Shown here piece by piece: positions 1 through 7,563 of a stretch of DNA of 36,419 nucleotides. Source of the stretch: Acidobacteriota bacterium (GTDB taxonomy: Bacteria > Acidobacteriota > Terriglobia > 2-12-FULL-54-10); the NCBI GenBank assembly GCA_009691245.1, contig SHUM01000034.1, positions 1-36,419 on the forward strand, written 5' to 3'. Each line of letters starts with the position of its first letter. Within the stretch, counting starts at the first letter, position 1. The notes beneath the pieces were generated by a model. It did no database searches. It worked only from the letters and a program-made list of their open reading frames with translations, and was not told where the DNA came from. The translations under genes were made by a program, and so were the position numbers.

Positions 1-80
1 GTCTTCCCGCTGGCCACCGCCACTTCAACCTGCCGCAACACCGTTACGATCTGCTCTGGTTTGTACCTCTGCATCGGCAT
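1..80 (-). mobile_element. IS3-family transposase OrfA, N-terminal part (cut by window edge)
   Basis: Read on the minus strand from an ATG at 80-78, the protein begins MPMQRYKPEQIVTVLRQVEV and runs off the window at base 1. This matches, from memory, the conserved N-terminal helix-turn-helix start of IS3-family OrfA proteins (RYKPEQIV...LRQ.EV). A purine-rich ribosome binding site (GGGAGG) lies about nine bases upstream of the ATG. OrfA is the DNA-binding part that is normally fused by frameshifting to the OrfB integrase. Only 26 residues are visible, so the subgroup cannot be named. The element end must lie between about 81 and 105, because receptor-like coding sequence starts there in the opposite orientation. 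No terminal inverted repeat could be recognised. Confidence 0.7.
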
Positions 81-97
81 ATTCAAATACCTCCCTC

Positions 98-565
98 ATG
101 AGATTCTCTCTCACTTCGGCTGGTATCGAAATCGCCGGGCAGGTCACAGGCGTTGACAGCGGTGGATCGGGAATCCCCGTTGCTTGGCGCCCGGACCTCA
201 TTCCCGGAGGAATTCTTGAACCGGATCCCGTGGAAGGCAATTTGAGAACCTTCCGAGCAGGAGATATTTTCTTTACACCAAGGAATGTGAGCGGCGGCCC
301 GCTGGCCAATTCAATGCCAGACGGAGGAAGTCTTGGACGCAACACATTTCGCGGTCCATCCTTTGCAAACTGGAATGTGAATTTCGCGAAAACTCTCGAA
401 GTATCCGAACACCTTCGGATTCTTTTGCGTGGAGATATAATCAACATCTGGAATCATCGCAATTTCGGCAATCCAGTGGCTAGTATCAACAGCCCCGCGT
501 TCGGGTCCAATACCTCTGATCCAGGAAACCGCGCTGCGATGCTGAGCGCGAAAATTTCTTTCTGA
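98..565 (+). pseudogene. C-terminal fragment of an Oar-like TonB-dependent receptor
   Basis: The translation is the last part of a receptor barrel. It contains a TSAG stretch like the xPFxxTSG segment of the family, WRPDLIPGG, GRNTFRGPSFANWN, the penultimate-strand motif FGNP after an NIWNHRNF segment, and a terminal AKISF ending in Phe, as expected for a BAM-recognised outer-membrane barrel. The corresponding stretch occurs near the C-terminus of the five long receptors in this window. About 150 residues remain of a protein normally over 1,000 residues long. The frame is open to base 2, but the first 30 codons there are antisense to the IS3-type orfA and look unrelated. The ATG at 98 has no convincing ribosome binding site and is probably not a real start. 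The fragment is most simply explained by IS insertion or IS-mediated deletion. Confidence 0.75.
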
Positions 566-972
566 GAATGATTGCATTCCAGTTTTCATGCACTTCGAAT
601 TGGACATCTATAGAAAAGTCTCCGAAAGGCGGCTTGAAACCCTCAACATCAGTATTAGATATTCCACCCTGGCCTATTTATTAGCTGGGGATTCTTGATT
701 CCTAGGATGCTTCTGCATCTGTTCTGAAAATTTTGTTCTCACTTTGGACCAAAGGTATATACTAGCCACTATCGGAAGACCATTATGCAATTTCCGTATA
801 GATTAATAGAACTCGGACACCGCTGGTGCAAGCTACAGCGGATGCCGTTTTGCGCTCCTTAACACTGACTCGGAATCTTCATCGCTTGTGCTGCGATAGG
901 TCTGCGTCCTGACTGACGCCGGCAACAGGTTTGATTGGTAGATCATTTTGATTGGGAAAAGAGGTGGCAGAT
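566..972. other. Intergenic region upstream of the first complete receptor
   Basis: About 400 bases without a supported gene. A weak hairpin (GAATG...CATTC, 566-579) follows the receptor fragment. A possible but poor promoter is TTGTTC at 733-738, 17 bases, then TATATA at 756-761 (TATACT at 758-763 is an alternative -10). This would leave an untranslated leader of roughly 200 bases before the receptor start. The stretch is more AT-rich than its surroundings, as expected for non-coding DNA. No other structure is seen. Confidence 0.4.
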
Positions 973-3900
973 ATGTTCTCCAATACCGTTGCGCGAGCAG
1001 TAGTTCTACCAAGGAACGCGGCGGCACTCGGATGTTCGTCGGCACGCAGGGGTTTCGGCGTAGTCCGCCTGCTCCAGATTTTGCTGATACTGCTTCCGTT
1101 CCTCGCCGGCATCGCCTTCGGACAGGCGACGACGGCACGGCTCTCCGGACAGTTGACCGATGAATCCAGCGCGGTATTGCCTGGAGCGCAAATTTCCGTA
1201 ACCAACCAGGAGACGGGCATCTCCCGCGTGGTTACGTCGGATAGTCAAGGTCGCTTCGTGGTACCCCAATTGCCGCCGGGTCCTTACCAACTGCGCGCGA
1301 CGCTGGCCGGTTTCGACACGCTGGTCCGCAACGGCATCACCTTGTCGATTGGACAAGATGCCAGCCTGCCGTTGCAGATGCGCGTCGGTGGCGTTACGGA
1401 ACAAGTGACCGTTACCGAAGAAGCCCCACTGGTGAACACCACCGGCAGCGCTGTAGCGGGCGTGGTGGAAGAAAAACGCATTGAGGAGTTGCCGCTCAAT
1501 GGCCGCGACTTTACCAAGCTGGCCCTGGTCCAGCCCGGAGTGGTCCTGGCGCGCAAGACCGATGACGTGGGCACCAAAGGCTACGGTACGCGCATCTCCA
1601 TGGCGGGTTCACGCGTGGACCAGACTGCGTGGTTCCTGGACGGCACCAACATCAAAGGAGCATCGATCTTTGGCGTGCCGGGCAGCGCTTCGGGACTGGT
1701 GCTGGGCGTGGATGCCGTGCGCGAATTCCAGGTACTCACCAGCAATTTGAGCGCTGAGTTCGGCGGCACCAGCGGCGGCGTCATCAACATGGTCAGCAAG
1801 TCGGGAACGAATGTTTTTCATGGCTCGCTTTACGCCTACCACCGCAATGATAATTTTGATGCGCGGAATTTCTTCGATCGCGACCCAGCCAACCCGCTGG
1901 TGCGCAGCAATCCTCCTGAATTCAAACGCAATCAATTTGGCGGTTCGATCGGCGGGCCGGTGAAAAAGGACCAAACCTTTTTCTTCGGCAATTACGAAGG
2001 CCTGCGCGAGCGATTGGGTCAAACGAGAACAGCAAATGTCCCCGATCAGAATGCGCGTCAAGGTATTTTGCCGGAATTGACCGCGCCCATTGCCGTAGCG
2101 CCGGCCATCCGTCCGTTTCTGGATACGTACCCGCTTCCCAACAGCACCGCTCTCGGCGGCGGCATCGCGCTATTGATCAGCCCCGCCTCCGTGGTTACCA
2201 ATGAAAATTATTTCATCGGACGAGCGGATCATCGTCTGGATGAAAATCAAAATCTGTTTTTCCGCTTCACCTTTGACAATGGAACGCGCGTCAGCCCGGA
2301 TCTCATACCCGTCACCAACGGGGCCATCTTCACGCGCACTCGCTACACCACCATTCAGTATCAGCGCGTCTTCACATCGCAGTTCCTGGCCACTACGCGG
2401 CTGGCGTACAATCGCTCCGTGAATAAGACGGAGCAGAATCTGATCGCCACCTTCCCCGCCGCCACCTACCTTCTGAGCCCTGAGCTGCCCTCCTCCATTT
2501 CGTTTACCGGCGGCACCGGGATTGGCCCACAGGATGACCCGATTCACAATGCTCATAACCTCTATCAAATTTCAGAAGACATGGTTTACTCCCGTTCCAG
2601 CCACTCGATGAAGATTGGATTTGATTTCCAAAAATTGGGGATGAACTACGACGGCGGCAACCGCGCCTACGGGTCGTTTGGCTGGGCCAACCTGCAGGAT
2701 TTTCTGCTCGACCGCACCATGCAGACCATCACCGTGGGCATCCCCGGAAGCAGCGCCACGCGCACGCTACGGCAGCGCTATTTCGGCGTCTATTTGCAGG
2801 ATGACTGGCGCGTGCGCTCGAATCTGACGCTGAATCTTGGCATTCGCTACGATCCCTACACCGTTCCCACGGAGAAGTGGGGGCGACTGGCCACCATCCG
2901 CGACTGGCGCACGGCGACGCGTTACGAGACGGATATCCCGTTCTTCGAGAATTTCTCCACCAAGAACTTCTCGCCGCGCGCGGGCTTCGCCTGGGATGTG
3001 CAGGGCAACGGCAAGACCTCACTTCGCGGCGGGCTGGGAATGTTCTTCGAGCCTATCACCGGGCCTCACTACCGCACACAATCGTTCCGCAATCAGCCGT
3101 TCTTCGCGCAGCTTCTGGCGCCGCAGGGCGGATTGACCACCGTTGTGGCCGACGTGGCCCGAGTCGGCCCCACGCTGCAAACGACGCGGCTGACTGAAAA
3201 TTCGTTCATCCAGTTGCCCGAGTATCAGGCGAAATCTCCTTATGAGATCAAGTTCAACCTCAGCGCGGAACGCGAGCTGATGAGCGGTCTGTTCCTGGGC
3301 TTGGGCTATGTCGGGGGAAGAGCCATTCACCTGTGGCGGCTGGATTCCTGCAACACCATCGAGCCTATCATCCGGGACGGCCGGACTTTCATTGTCGCCG
3401 GTACTCCCAGGCCGAACCCCATCGCGGGCCGCTGCGCGATGAACTACTCGGACGCGCAGTCCTTCTACAATGGACTTCATGTGGAGCTGAAGAAACGCTT
3501 CAGCCAGGGCTTCCAGTTTCAAACTTCCTACACCTGGTCGAAGACCATTGATGATTCCACTAGCGGCGTGGTCTCCACCGACTACGGTGAGGGCGGCAGT
3601 TCGCAGCCCTCCAACCCCAAGGCCGACCGCGGCCTCTCCGCGCTGCACGTCGGGCAGAACTTCGTGGTCAACGGCATCTACGCGGTGCCGTCACTACGCG
3701 ACTCAGGATGGATGCGGCTGCTGCTGGGCGGCTGGCAGATTTCCAATGTCTTCTCCGCTGCGTCGGGCATTCCCTTCTCCGCCCAATCGTCCGGCACCAA
3801 CGCGCCGGATCTGAACCGGTCGAACGGAAGGCAGCGGCCAGAATTGGCTGCGGGCCGCAGCAATGACGATATCGTCAGTGGCACGTCCGCCGGCTGCACG

Positions 3901-4272
3901 GCACCGGGTGGCGTGGTTACCATTCCCGCTGGCACGCGGCTGGGAACCCCGGATATGTACTTTGATCCCTGCGCGTTTTTCCTGCCGCCGCTGGGATTCT
4001 ACGGCAATGCGGGACGCAACATCATGATGGGACCCGGCCTGCTGAGTTTCGATCTTAGTCTGCAGAAGTCGCTGCCGATGGGCGGGCGGGAAGCCACTCA
4101 GTTGGAATTTCGCGCCGATATCTTCAATCTATTCAACCACGCCAACTTCGGCAGCCCCAGCGAGGCAGTGCTGAATCCCACCAACCGCAGGTACATCGCG
4201 GGCTCTGGACTTATTACTAAAACAACTACCTCCGCGCGACAGTTGCAACTGGGGTTGCGACTGACGTTTTGA
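973..4272 (+). CDS. Oar-like TonB-dependent receptor with carboxypeptidase-regulatory domain
   Basis: Outer-membrane receptor predicted to import a ligand with energy from TonB/ExbBD. The 1,099-residue protein has a long positively charged N-terminus, a hydrophobic signal segment at about 31-50 ending AFGQA, and a carboxypeptidase-regulatory-like beta-sandwich (about 55-145) with the family's SG.LTDESS and GRFVVPQLPPGPY segments. The plug begins around 165 with EELPLNGRDFT and contains QTAWFLDGTNI, and a long barrel ends LRLTF. The ATG at 973 is chosen over an in-frame TTG at 952 because GAGGTG at 961-966 is correctly spaced for 973. It is first in a probable operon: the hydrolase-like gene starts 39 bases after its stop and the metallo-beta-lactamase gene follows. 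The ligand cannot be deduced from sequence. Confidence 0.93.
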   Translation: MFSNTVARAVVLPRNAAALGCSSARRGFGVVRLLQILLILLPFLAGIAFGQATTARLSGQLTDESSAVLPGAQISVTNQETGISRVVTSDSQGRFVVPQLPPGPYQLRATLAGFDTLVRNGITLSIGQDASLPLQMRVGGVTEQVTVTEEAPLVNTTGSAVAGVVEEKRIEELPLNGRDFTKLALVQPGVVLARKTDDVGTKGYGTRISMAGSRVDQTAWFLDGTNIKGASIFGVPGSASGLVLGVDAVREFQVLTSNLSAEFGGTSGGVINMVSKSGTNVFHGSLYAYHRNDNFDARNFFDRDPANPLVRSNPPEFKRNQFGGSIGGPVKKDQTFFFGNYEGLRERLGQTRTANVPDQNARQGILPELTAPIAVAPAIRPFLDTYPLPNSTALGGGIALLISPASVVTNENYFIGRADHRLDENQNLFFRFTFDNGTRVSPDLIPVTNGAIFTRTRYTTIQYQRVFTSQFLATTRLAYNRSVNKTEQNLIATFPAATYLLSPELPSSISFTGGTGIGPQDDPIHNAHNLYQISEDMVYSRSSHSMKIGFDFQKLGMNYDGGNRAYGSFGWANLQDFLLDRTMQTITVGIPGSSATRTLRQRYFGVYLQDDWRVRSNLTLNLGIRYDPYTVPTEKWGRLATIRDWRTATRYETDIPFFENFSTKNFSPRAGFAWDVQGNGKTSLRGGLGMFFEPITGPHYRTQSFRNQPFFAQLLAPQGGLTTVVADVARVGPTLQTTRLTENSFIQLPEYQAKSPYEIKFNLSAERELMSGLFLGLGYVGGRAIHLWRLDSCNTIEPIIRDGRTFIVAGTPRPNPIAGRCAMNYSDAQSFYNGLHVELKKRFSQGFQFQTSYTWSKTIDDSTSGVVSTDYGEGGSSQPSNPKADRGLSALHVGQNFVVNGIYAVPSLRDSGWMRLLLGGWQISNVFSAASGIPFSAQSSGTNAPDLNRSNGRQRPELAAGRSNDDIVSGTSAGCTAPGGVVTIPAGTRLGTPDMYFDPCAFFLPPLGFYGNAGRNIMMGPGLLSFDLSLQKSLPMGGREATQLEFRADIFNLFNHANFGSPSEAVLNPTNRRYIAGSGLITKTTTSARQLQLGLRLTF

Positions 4273-4311
4273 GGCGCGAGCATTCATGTCAGAAAGATGA
4301 GGGAGAAAAAA

Positions 4312-5805
4312 ATGAGTTTACTTCGCTGTCGGAAACAGATTCTCTGCACCATCGCATGGCTGGCGATCATTTGTTGTTTCGGGACCAGCAACCTGTACTC
4401 GCAGGCGGCCAGCGGTCGCAGCGAAGCCGTGGTCTCCTTCCCCACCGAGGACGGCAAAACCATCTGGGGGACGCTGCATCTGCCCAAGGCCGGCGGGCCG
4501 CGAGTTCCCGGCATCGTGATGTTCGCCGAATCGGGTTGGATTGTCCGCACCACGCTGGAGGCGCCCGGGCGCGAGATGGCGGAGAAGTATGGCATGGCCG
4601 TGCTCACCGCCGATCATCGCGGCAACGGCAGGAGCCTCAATGGCAAACAGTTCTATACCTATTCTCCTGAGGAGAAAGACGGGTTGCAGCTCGATTATCG
4701 CGGCGCCGTCAAGTTTCTTGCCTCGCAAAAGATGGTAGACCCGCAGCGCATCGGCATACTCGCCGTTGGCATCGGCGGAAATTACGCCGTTCTGGAAGCG
4801 GCCCATGACCCCGCCATTCAAGCGCTCGTGCTGGTCTCCACCACCTTGGGAGAAACCGGGCGCGAAGTGCTCCGCACGCGGCCTGATCTGCCCATCTACT
4901 GCATGGCCGGCCCTGACAACAAAGAGGACTTTCGTGTGATGGCGGATATCTTTTCTCTCTCCGCGCACAAAGACAGCAAGTTTGTGCAGACGCACAGCGG
5001 ACACGGCACGGGCATGTTCAGCCGCACGGTCGGCTCCTGGGTGGATGTCGAAAAGTGGTTCGTTGCCAATGTCAAAGCTGTGGGCATTGATTCGGAGATC
5101 ACTCTGAAGACTAGTGACGGATGGAAGCTGCACGGGCACCTGCGTGTGCCGGACGATCTCGCCGCCGGCGCGCGAGTCTCCGCCGTGGCCTTCTCGCATG
5201 GAGCCAATCACGATCAGGATACCTTCATCGATTTCACCAAGACGCTGGCCAAGGCCGGCATCGCCAGCATCATCTATGATCGGCGCGGGCGCAATACCGA
5301 CCCCGCGGAACCTCGGCCGCAGTTCGCCGGCGGCGGGCTGGGCGACGACTCTCTTGATCTGAAGGCCGCCATCGACTATCTCGCGGCGCAAAAGGAAGTG
5401 GATGCCGGGCGCATCGGCGTGGTGGGAGCGACGGCGGGAAACCAGCCCGTCTTCAAGGCCGCTATTGATGACATGCGCATCAAGACCATCGTGGCATTGA
5501 CGCTCGAGAACATTTCCGGCACGGTTACGCAGGCCGTCACCACGCGTGATATCCCCATTTTCTACATTGCCAGCACGGAGGACCTGAACACCACGCGCGA
5601 ACCTCCCGAGCATCCTTACCTCGCCGATAACTCGCGCGACGCCTACCGCATCAGCAAGAACCGCTGGTCGCAATTTTTGCTTTATGACGACGCCGGTCGC
5701 GGCTCGGAGATGGTGAAGGAGAAACCGGAGATTGAAGGCATGATGGTGCGCTGGTTTCTGGACAAGCTCGGAGCAACCCCCTCAGCGGCCAAGGCTGGGA
5801 AATAA
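4312..5805 (+). CDS. Exported tandem alpha/beta-hydrolase-fold protein (paralogue 1 of 5)
   Basis: A 497-residue protein with a signal segment (hydrophobic about 11-29) and two consecutive alpha/beta-hydrolase domains resembling dienelactone-hydrolase or acyl-peptidase-like folds. Domain 1 spans about 40-255 and domain 2 about 260-490. Each has an N-terminal DG(K/W)..G.L.(L/V)P hairpin and a DHRG or DRRG loop. The nucleophile elbow that is normally G-x-S-x-G reads AVGIG at 151-155 (Gly153 instead of Ser) in domain 1 and GATAG at 372-376 (Thr374) in domain 2. The usual His is present in domain 1 (H231, SGHG) but is Arg463 (AGRGSEM) in domain 2. Normal hydrolysis by a Ser triad is therefore doubtful. 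The ATG at 4312 is preferred over 4297 because GAGGGAG sits seven to eight bases before it. It lies between the receptor and the metallo-beta-lactamase, with short gaps on both sides. Confidence 0.85.
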   Translation: MSLLRCRKQILCTIAWLAIICCFGTSNLYSQAASGRSEAVVSFPTEDGKTIWGTLHLPKAGGPRVPGIVMFAESGWIVRTTLEAPGREMAEKYGMAVLTADHRGNGRSLNGKQFYTYSPEEKDGLQLDYRGAVKFLASQKMVDPQRIGILAVGIGGNYAVLEAAHDPAIQALVLVSTTLGETGREVLRTRPDLPIYCMAGPDNKEDFRVMADIFSLSAHKDSKFVQTHSGHGTGMFSRTVGSWVDVEKWFVANVKAVGIDSEITLKTSDGWKLHGHLRVPDDLAAGARVSAVAFSHGANHDQDTFIDFTKTLAKAGIASIIYDRRGRNTDPAEPRPQFAGGGLGDDSLDLKAAIDYLAAQKEVDAGRIGVVGATAGNQPVFKAAIDDMRIKTIVALTLENISGTVTQAVTTRDIPIFYIASTEDLNTTREPPEHPYLADNSRDAYRISKNRWSQFLLYDDAGRGSEMVKEKPEIEGMMVRWFLDKLGATPSAAKAGK

Positions 5806-5838
5806 ACCTATTTCGCCGAACGAATGAGAGGAGAGTTT

Positions 5839-6783
5839 ATGTCTAGTCGAGTGGATCAGAAAGTTGCAACGTGGCGCTGTGGCGCCTCCGCCATGATGGC
5901 CCTGGCCATTCTGCTGGCCTCCCTTTGCGCGGGAGCAGGCAGAGCCATCGCCCAGGATTCCCGCACCGAGTTGCCCGAGGGCAAGCATTCCATCAAGCCG
6001 TTCCACATCATCGGCAACATCTATTACGTGGGCCTGAACGACAACACTTCGTATCTCATCACCTCGCCGCAGGGGCATATCCTGCTCGATATGACTTATG
6101 AATCAGGCGTGCCGTTTATCCGCAAGAACATTGAAAGCCTCGGCTTCAACATCAAGGACATCAAGTACCTCATCAACGCGCACGCGCACACCGATCACGT
6201 CGGGGGGCTGGCACAATTCAAGGAACTGACCGGCGGCAAGGTCTTCGCCATGGCCGAGGATGTCCCTGCCATCTCCGGCGGCGGCCGCAGCGACCATCGC
6301 AACAAGGACGGCAAGGAACAGTGGCGGCCCGTGAAAGTGGATGAAGCGTTGAAGGACAACCAGACTGTCAGCCTGGGCGGCAATGCGCTCACCGCGCACC
6401 TGACGCCGGGCCACACCAAGGGCTGCACCACATGGACCACTACGGCGGAAGAAAACGGCAGGAAGTATAGCGTGGTGTTCGTGTGCAGCGTGGGGCTTTC
6501 CGGCATCGGCGTCGACACGGGCGTTACCTTGCTGAACAATCCCAAGTATCCCGCCATGGCGGAGGACTTCGCCAAATCGTTGAAGTTCCTGAAGAGCCTG
6601 CCGGTGGAAGTGTTCCTGGCATCGCATGGCAGCTTCTTCAGCATGGCCGAGAAGATTGAGCGTGCCGAGAAGGGCGGCGGCGCGCAAGTGTGGGTGGACC
6701 CCGCAGGCTACAAGACCTATCTGGCCAACGCCGAAAAAGCGTACCTCGCTGAAATTGCAGCGGAACGCACCAGTTCCCGATAG
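5839..6783 (+). CDS. bla: Subclass B3-type metallo-beta-lactamase, exported
   Basis: A zinc hydrolase of the metallo-beta-lactamase superfamily. The 314-residue protein starts with a signal peptide (hydrophobic about 18-38, AIAQD). It carries HAHTDH at 115-120, the third zinc ligand His192 in TPGHTKG, and His263 in ASHGSFF. The lack of a Cys at the B1/B2 ligand position, the spacing and the SHGSFF signature fit subclass B3, whose members hydrolyse penicillins, cephalosporins and carbapenems. Environmental members may act on other amides or lactones. The ATG at 5839 is chosen over 5824 because GAGAGGAGAG lies just upstream. It is third in the receptor/hydrolase operon, 33 bases after the preceding stop. 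Transport genes and a LysR-type AmpR regulator are absent, so a catabolic role is as plausible as a resistance role. Confidence 0.88.
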   Translation: MSSRVDQKVATWRCGASAMMALAILLASLCAGAGRAIAQDSRTELPEGKHSIKPFHIIGNIYYVGLNDNTSYLITSPQGHILLDMTYESGVPFIRKNIESLGFNIKDIKYLINAHAHTDHVGGLAQFKELTGGKVFAMAEDVPAISGGGRSDHRNKDGKEQWRPVKVDEALKDNQTVSLGGNALTAHLTPGHTKGCTTWTTTAEENGRKYSVVFVCSVGLSGIGVDTGVTLLNNPKYPAMAEDFAKSLKFLKSLPVEVFLASHGSFFSMAEKIERAEKGGGAQVWVDPAGYKTYLANAEKAYLAEIAAERTSSR

Positions 6784-7014
6784 CCTCAGTTTTTACTTTT
6801 CTGTGTCTGGTGATTTCAAAAATGCTCCGGTATGTGGGAGCACACCTGAATACTGAATCTCCTTGACAAGGACTGGTAGCGCGTATAATTTGGCTTCGAA
6901 TGTAGCCTTACTTTCTGGAGTAAGTTCGCGAGATTAACAGCGTTTCTTGGAAGATGAATCTCACTTAGGCGATTTCGCCAGTTCGATACAAAATGAAAAG
7001 TTCAGGAGGGATCT
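6784..7014. other. Intergenic region between two receptor operons
   Basis: 231 bases with no gene. A T-rich stretch follows the metallo-beta-lactamase stop. An imperfect hairpin (TGCTCC at 6823-6828 pairing with GGAGCA at 6837-6842) has no T-run after it, so it is a poor intrinsic terminator. A strong promoter-like pair lies further on and is listed separately. Confidence 0.5.
6863..6889 (+). promoter_or_regulatory. Sigma-70-type promoter for the second receptor operon
   Basis: A perfect -35 hexamer TTGACA at 6863-6868 and a perfect -10 hexamer TATAAT at 6884-6889 face the receptor gene starting at 7015. The spacer is only 15 bases, shorter than the optimum of 17; reading the -35 one base earlier (CTTGAC) gives 16. 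The leader would be about 115-120 bases long. Confidence 0.6.
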
Positions 7015-7563
7015 ATGCGTCGGGTAAAAGTCCTTGTGGGGTTGTCCGCCATCTGGCTACTGTTCTCCTCCGTGGCGTTCACGCAGCTTACGACAGGCAC
7101 AATCTCTGGAACGGTCAGTGATCAAAGCGGGGCTTCCGTGCCAGATGCCTCCGTGACCATCAAGAACGTCGACACTGGAATGTCCAGAGCGACTGTGACC
7201 AATGCGCAAGGACGTTACGAAGCATCGAATCTTCCCATTGGGAGATATGAAGTCGGCGTGGGCATGACCGGCTTCCAAACCAGCGTGCGCACGGGGATCG
7301 AGCTGACCGTGGGACGACATGCGGTAGTGAACACGGCGTTACAGGTTGGCGAAGTAGCCCAATCCATCACCGTTACCGGCGAAGCGGCCTACGTGGAGAC
7401 GACGACAGCCACCGTATCCAATCTGGTGGACGAAAAGCGTGTGGAAGAACTTCCGCTGAATAATCGCGACTTGACGCAGCTTGCCTACCTGCAGCCGGGA
7501 GTCCTGCGCATCCCGCAGTTTGGGGAATCCACTCCTCAGGGCGGCATGGGCGAAAAAATTTAG
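7015..7563 (+). pseudogene. Oar-like TonB-dependent receptor, N-terminal part ending at in-frame TAG
   Basis: This part holds the signal peptide (about 1-24, AFTQ), the carboxypeptidase-regulatory-like domain (about 27-115, ISGTVSDQSGASVP) and the first plug segment (EELPLNNRDLTQLAYLQPG). It starts at an ATG with AGGAGGG eight to ten bases upstream. Codon 183 is TAG at 7561-7563. The next codon continues the same frame with VGGSRGTQNVYLLDG, exactly where the other receptors read (I/F)S.(A/S)G.R...(W/Y).LDG. The stop therefore replaces a residue that is Ser in three of the four intact receptors, and one C-to-A change (TCG to TAG) would create it. A truncated 182-residue product could not form a barrel, so this is a nonsense mutation, a sequence error or a suppressed stop. 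Confidence 0.8.

Noticed and set aside
25-447. Minus-strand frame overlapping the receptor fragment
   Set aside because: The receptor C-terminal motifs are on the plus strand, and the IS3-type orfA uses a different minus-strand frame, so this frame is explained by neither.
726-739. 14-base sequence (gaaaattttgttct) repeated at 35345-35358 in another intergenic region
   Set aside because: In 36 kb a few identical 14-mer pairs are expected by chance, and the flanks do not match.
4318-5673. Long open frame antisense to the first hydrolase-fold gene (about 450 codons)
   Set aside because: It mirrors the codon structure of a clearly real gene with signal peptide and fold motifs on the other strand. 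The antisense translation has no recognisable domain and no ribosome binding site.
6823-6842. Hairpin after the metallo-beta-lactamase gene as an intrinsic terminator
   Set aside because: The six-bp stem is not followed by a T-run, and the T-rich stretch lies before it.
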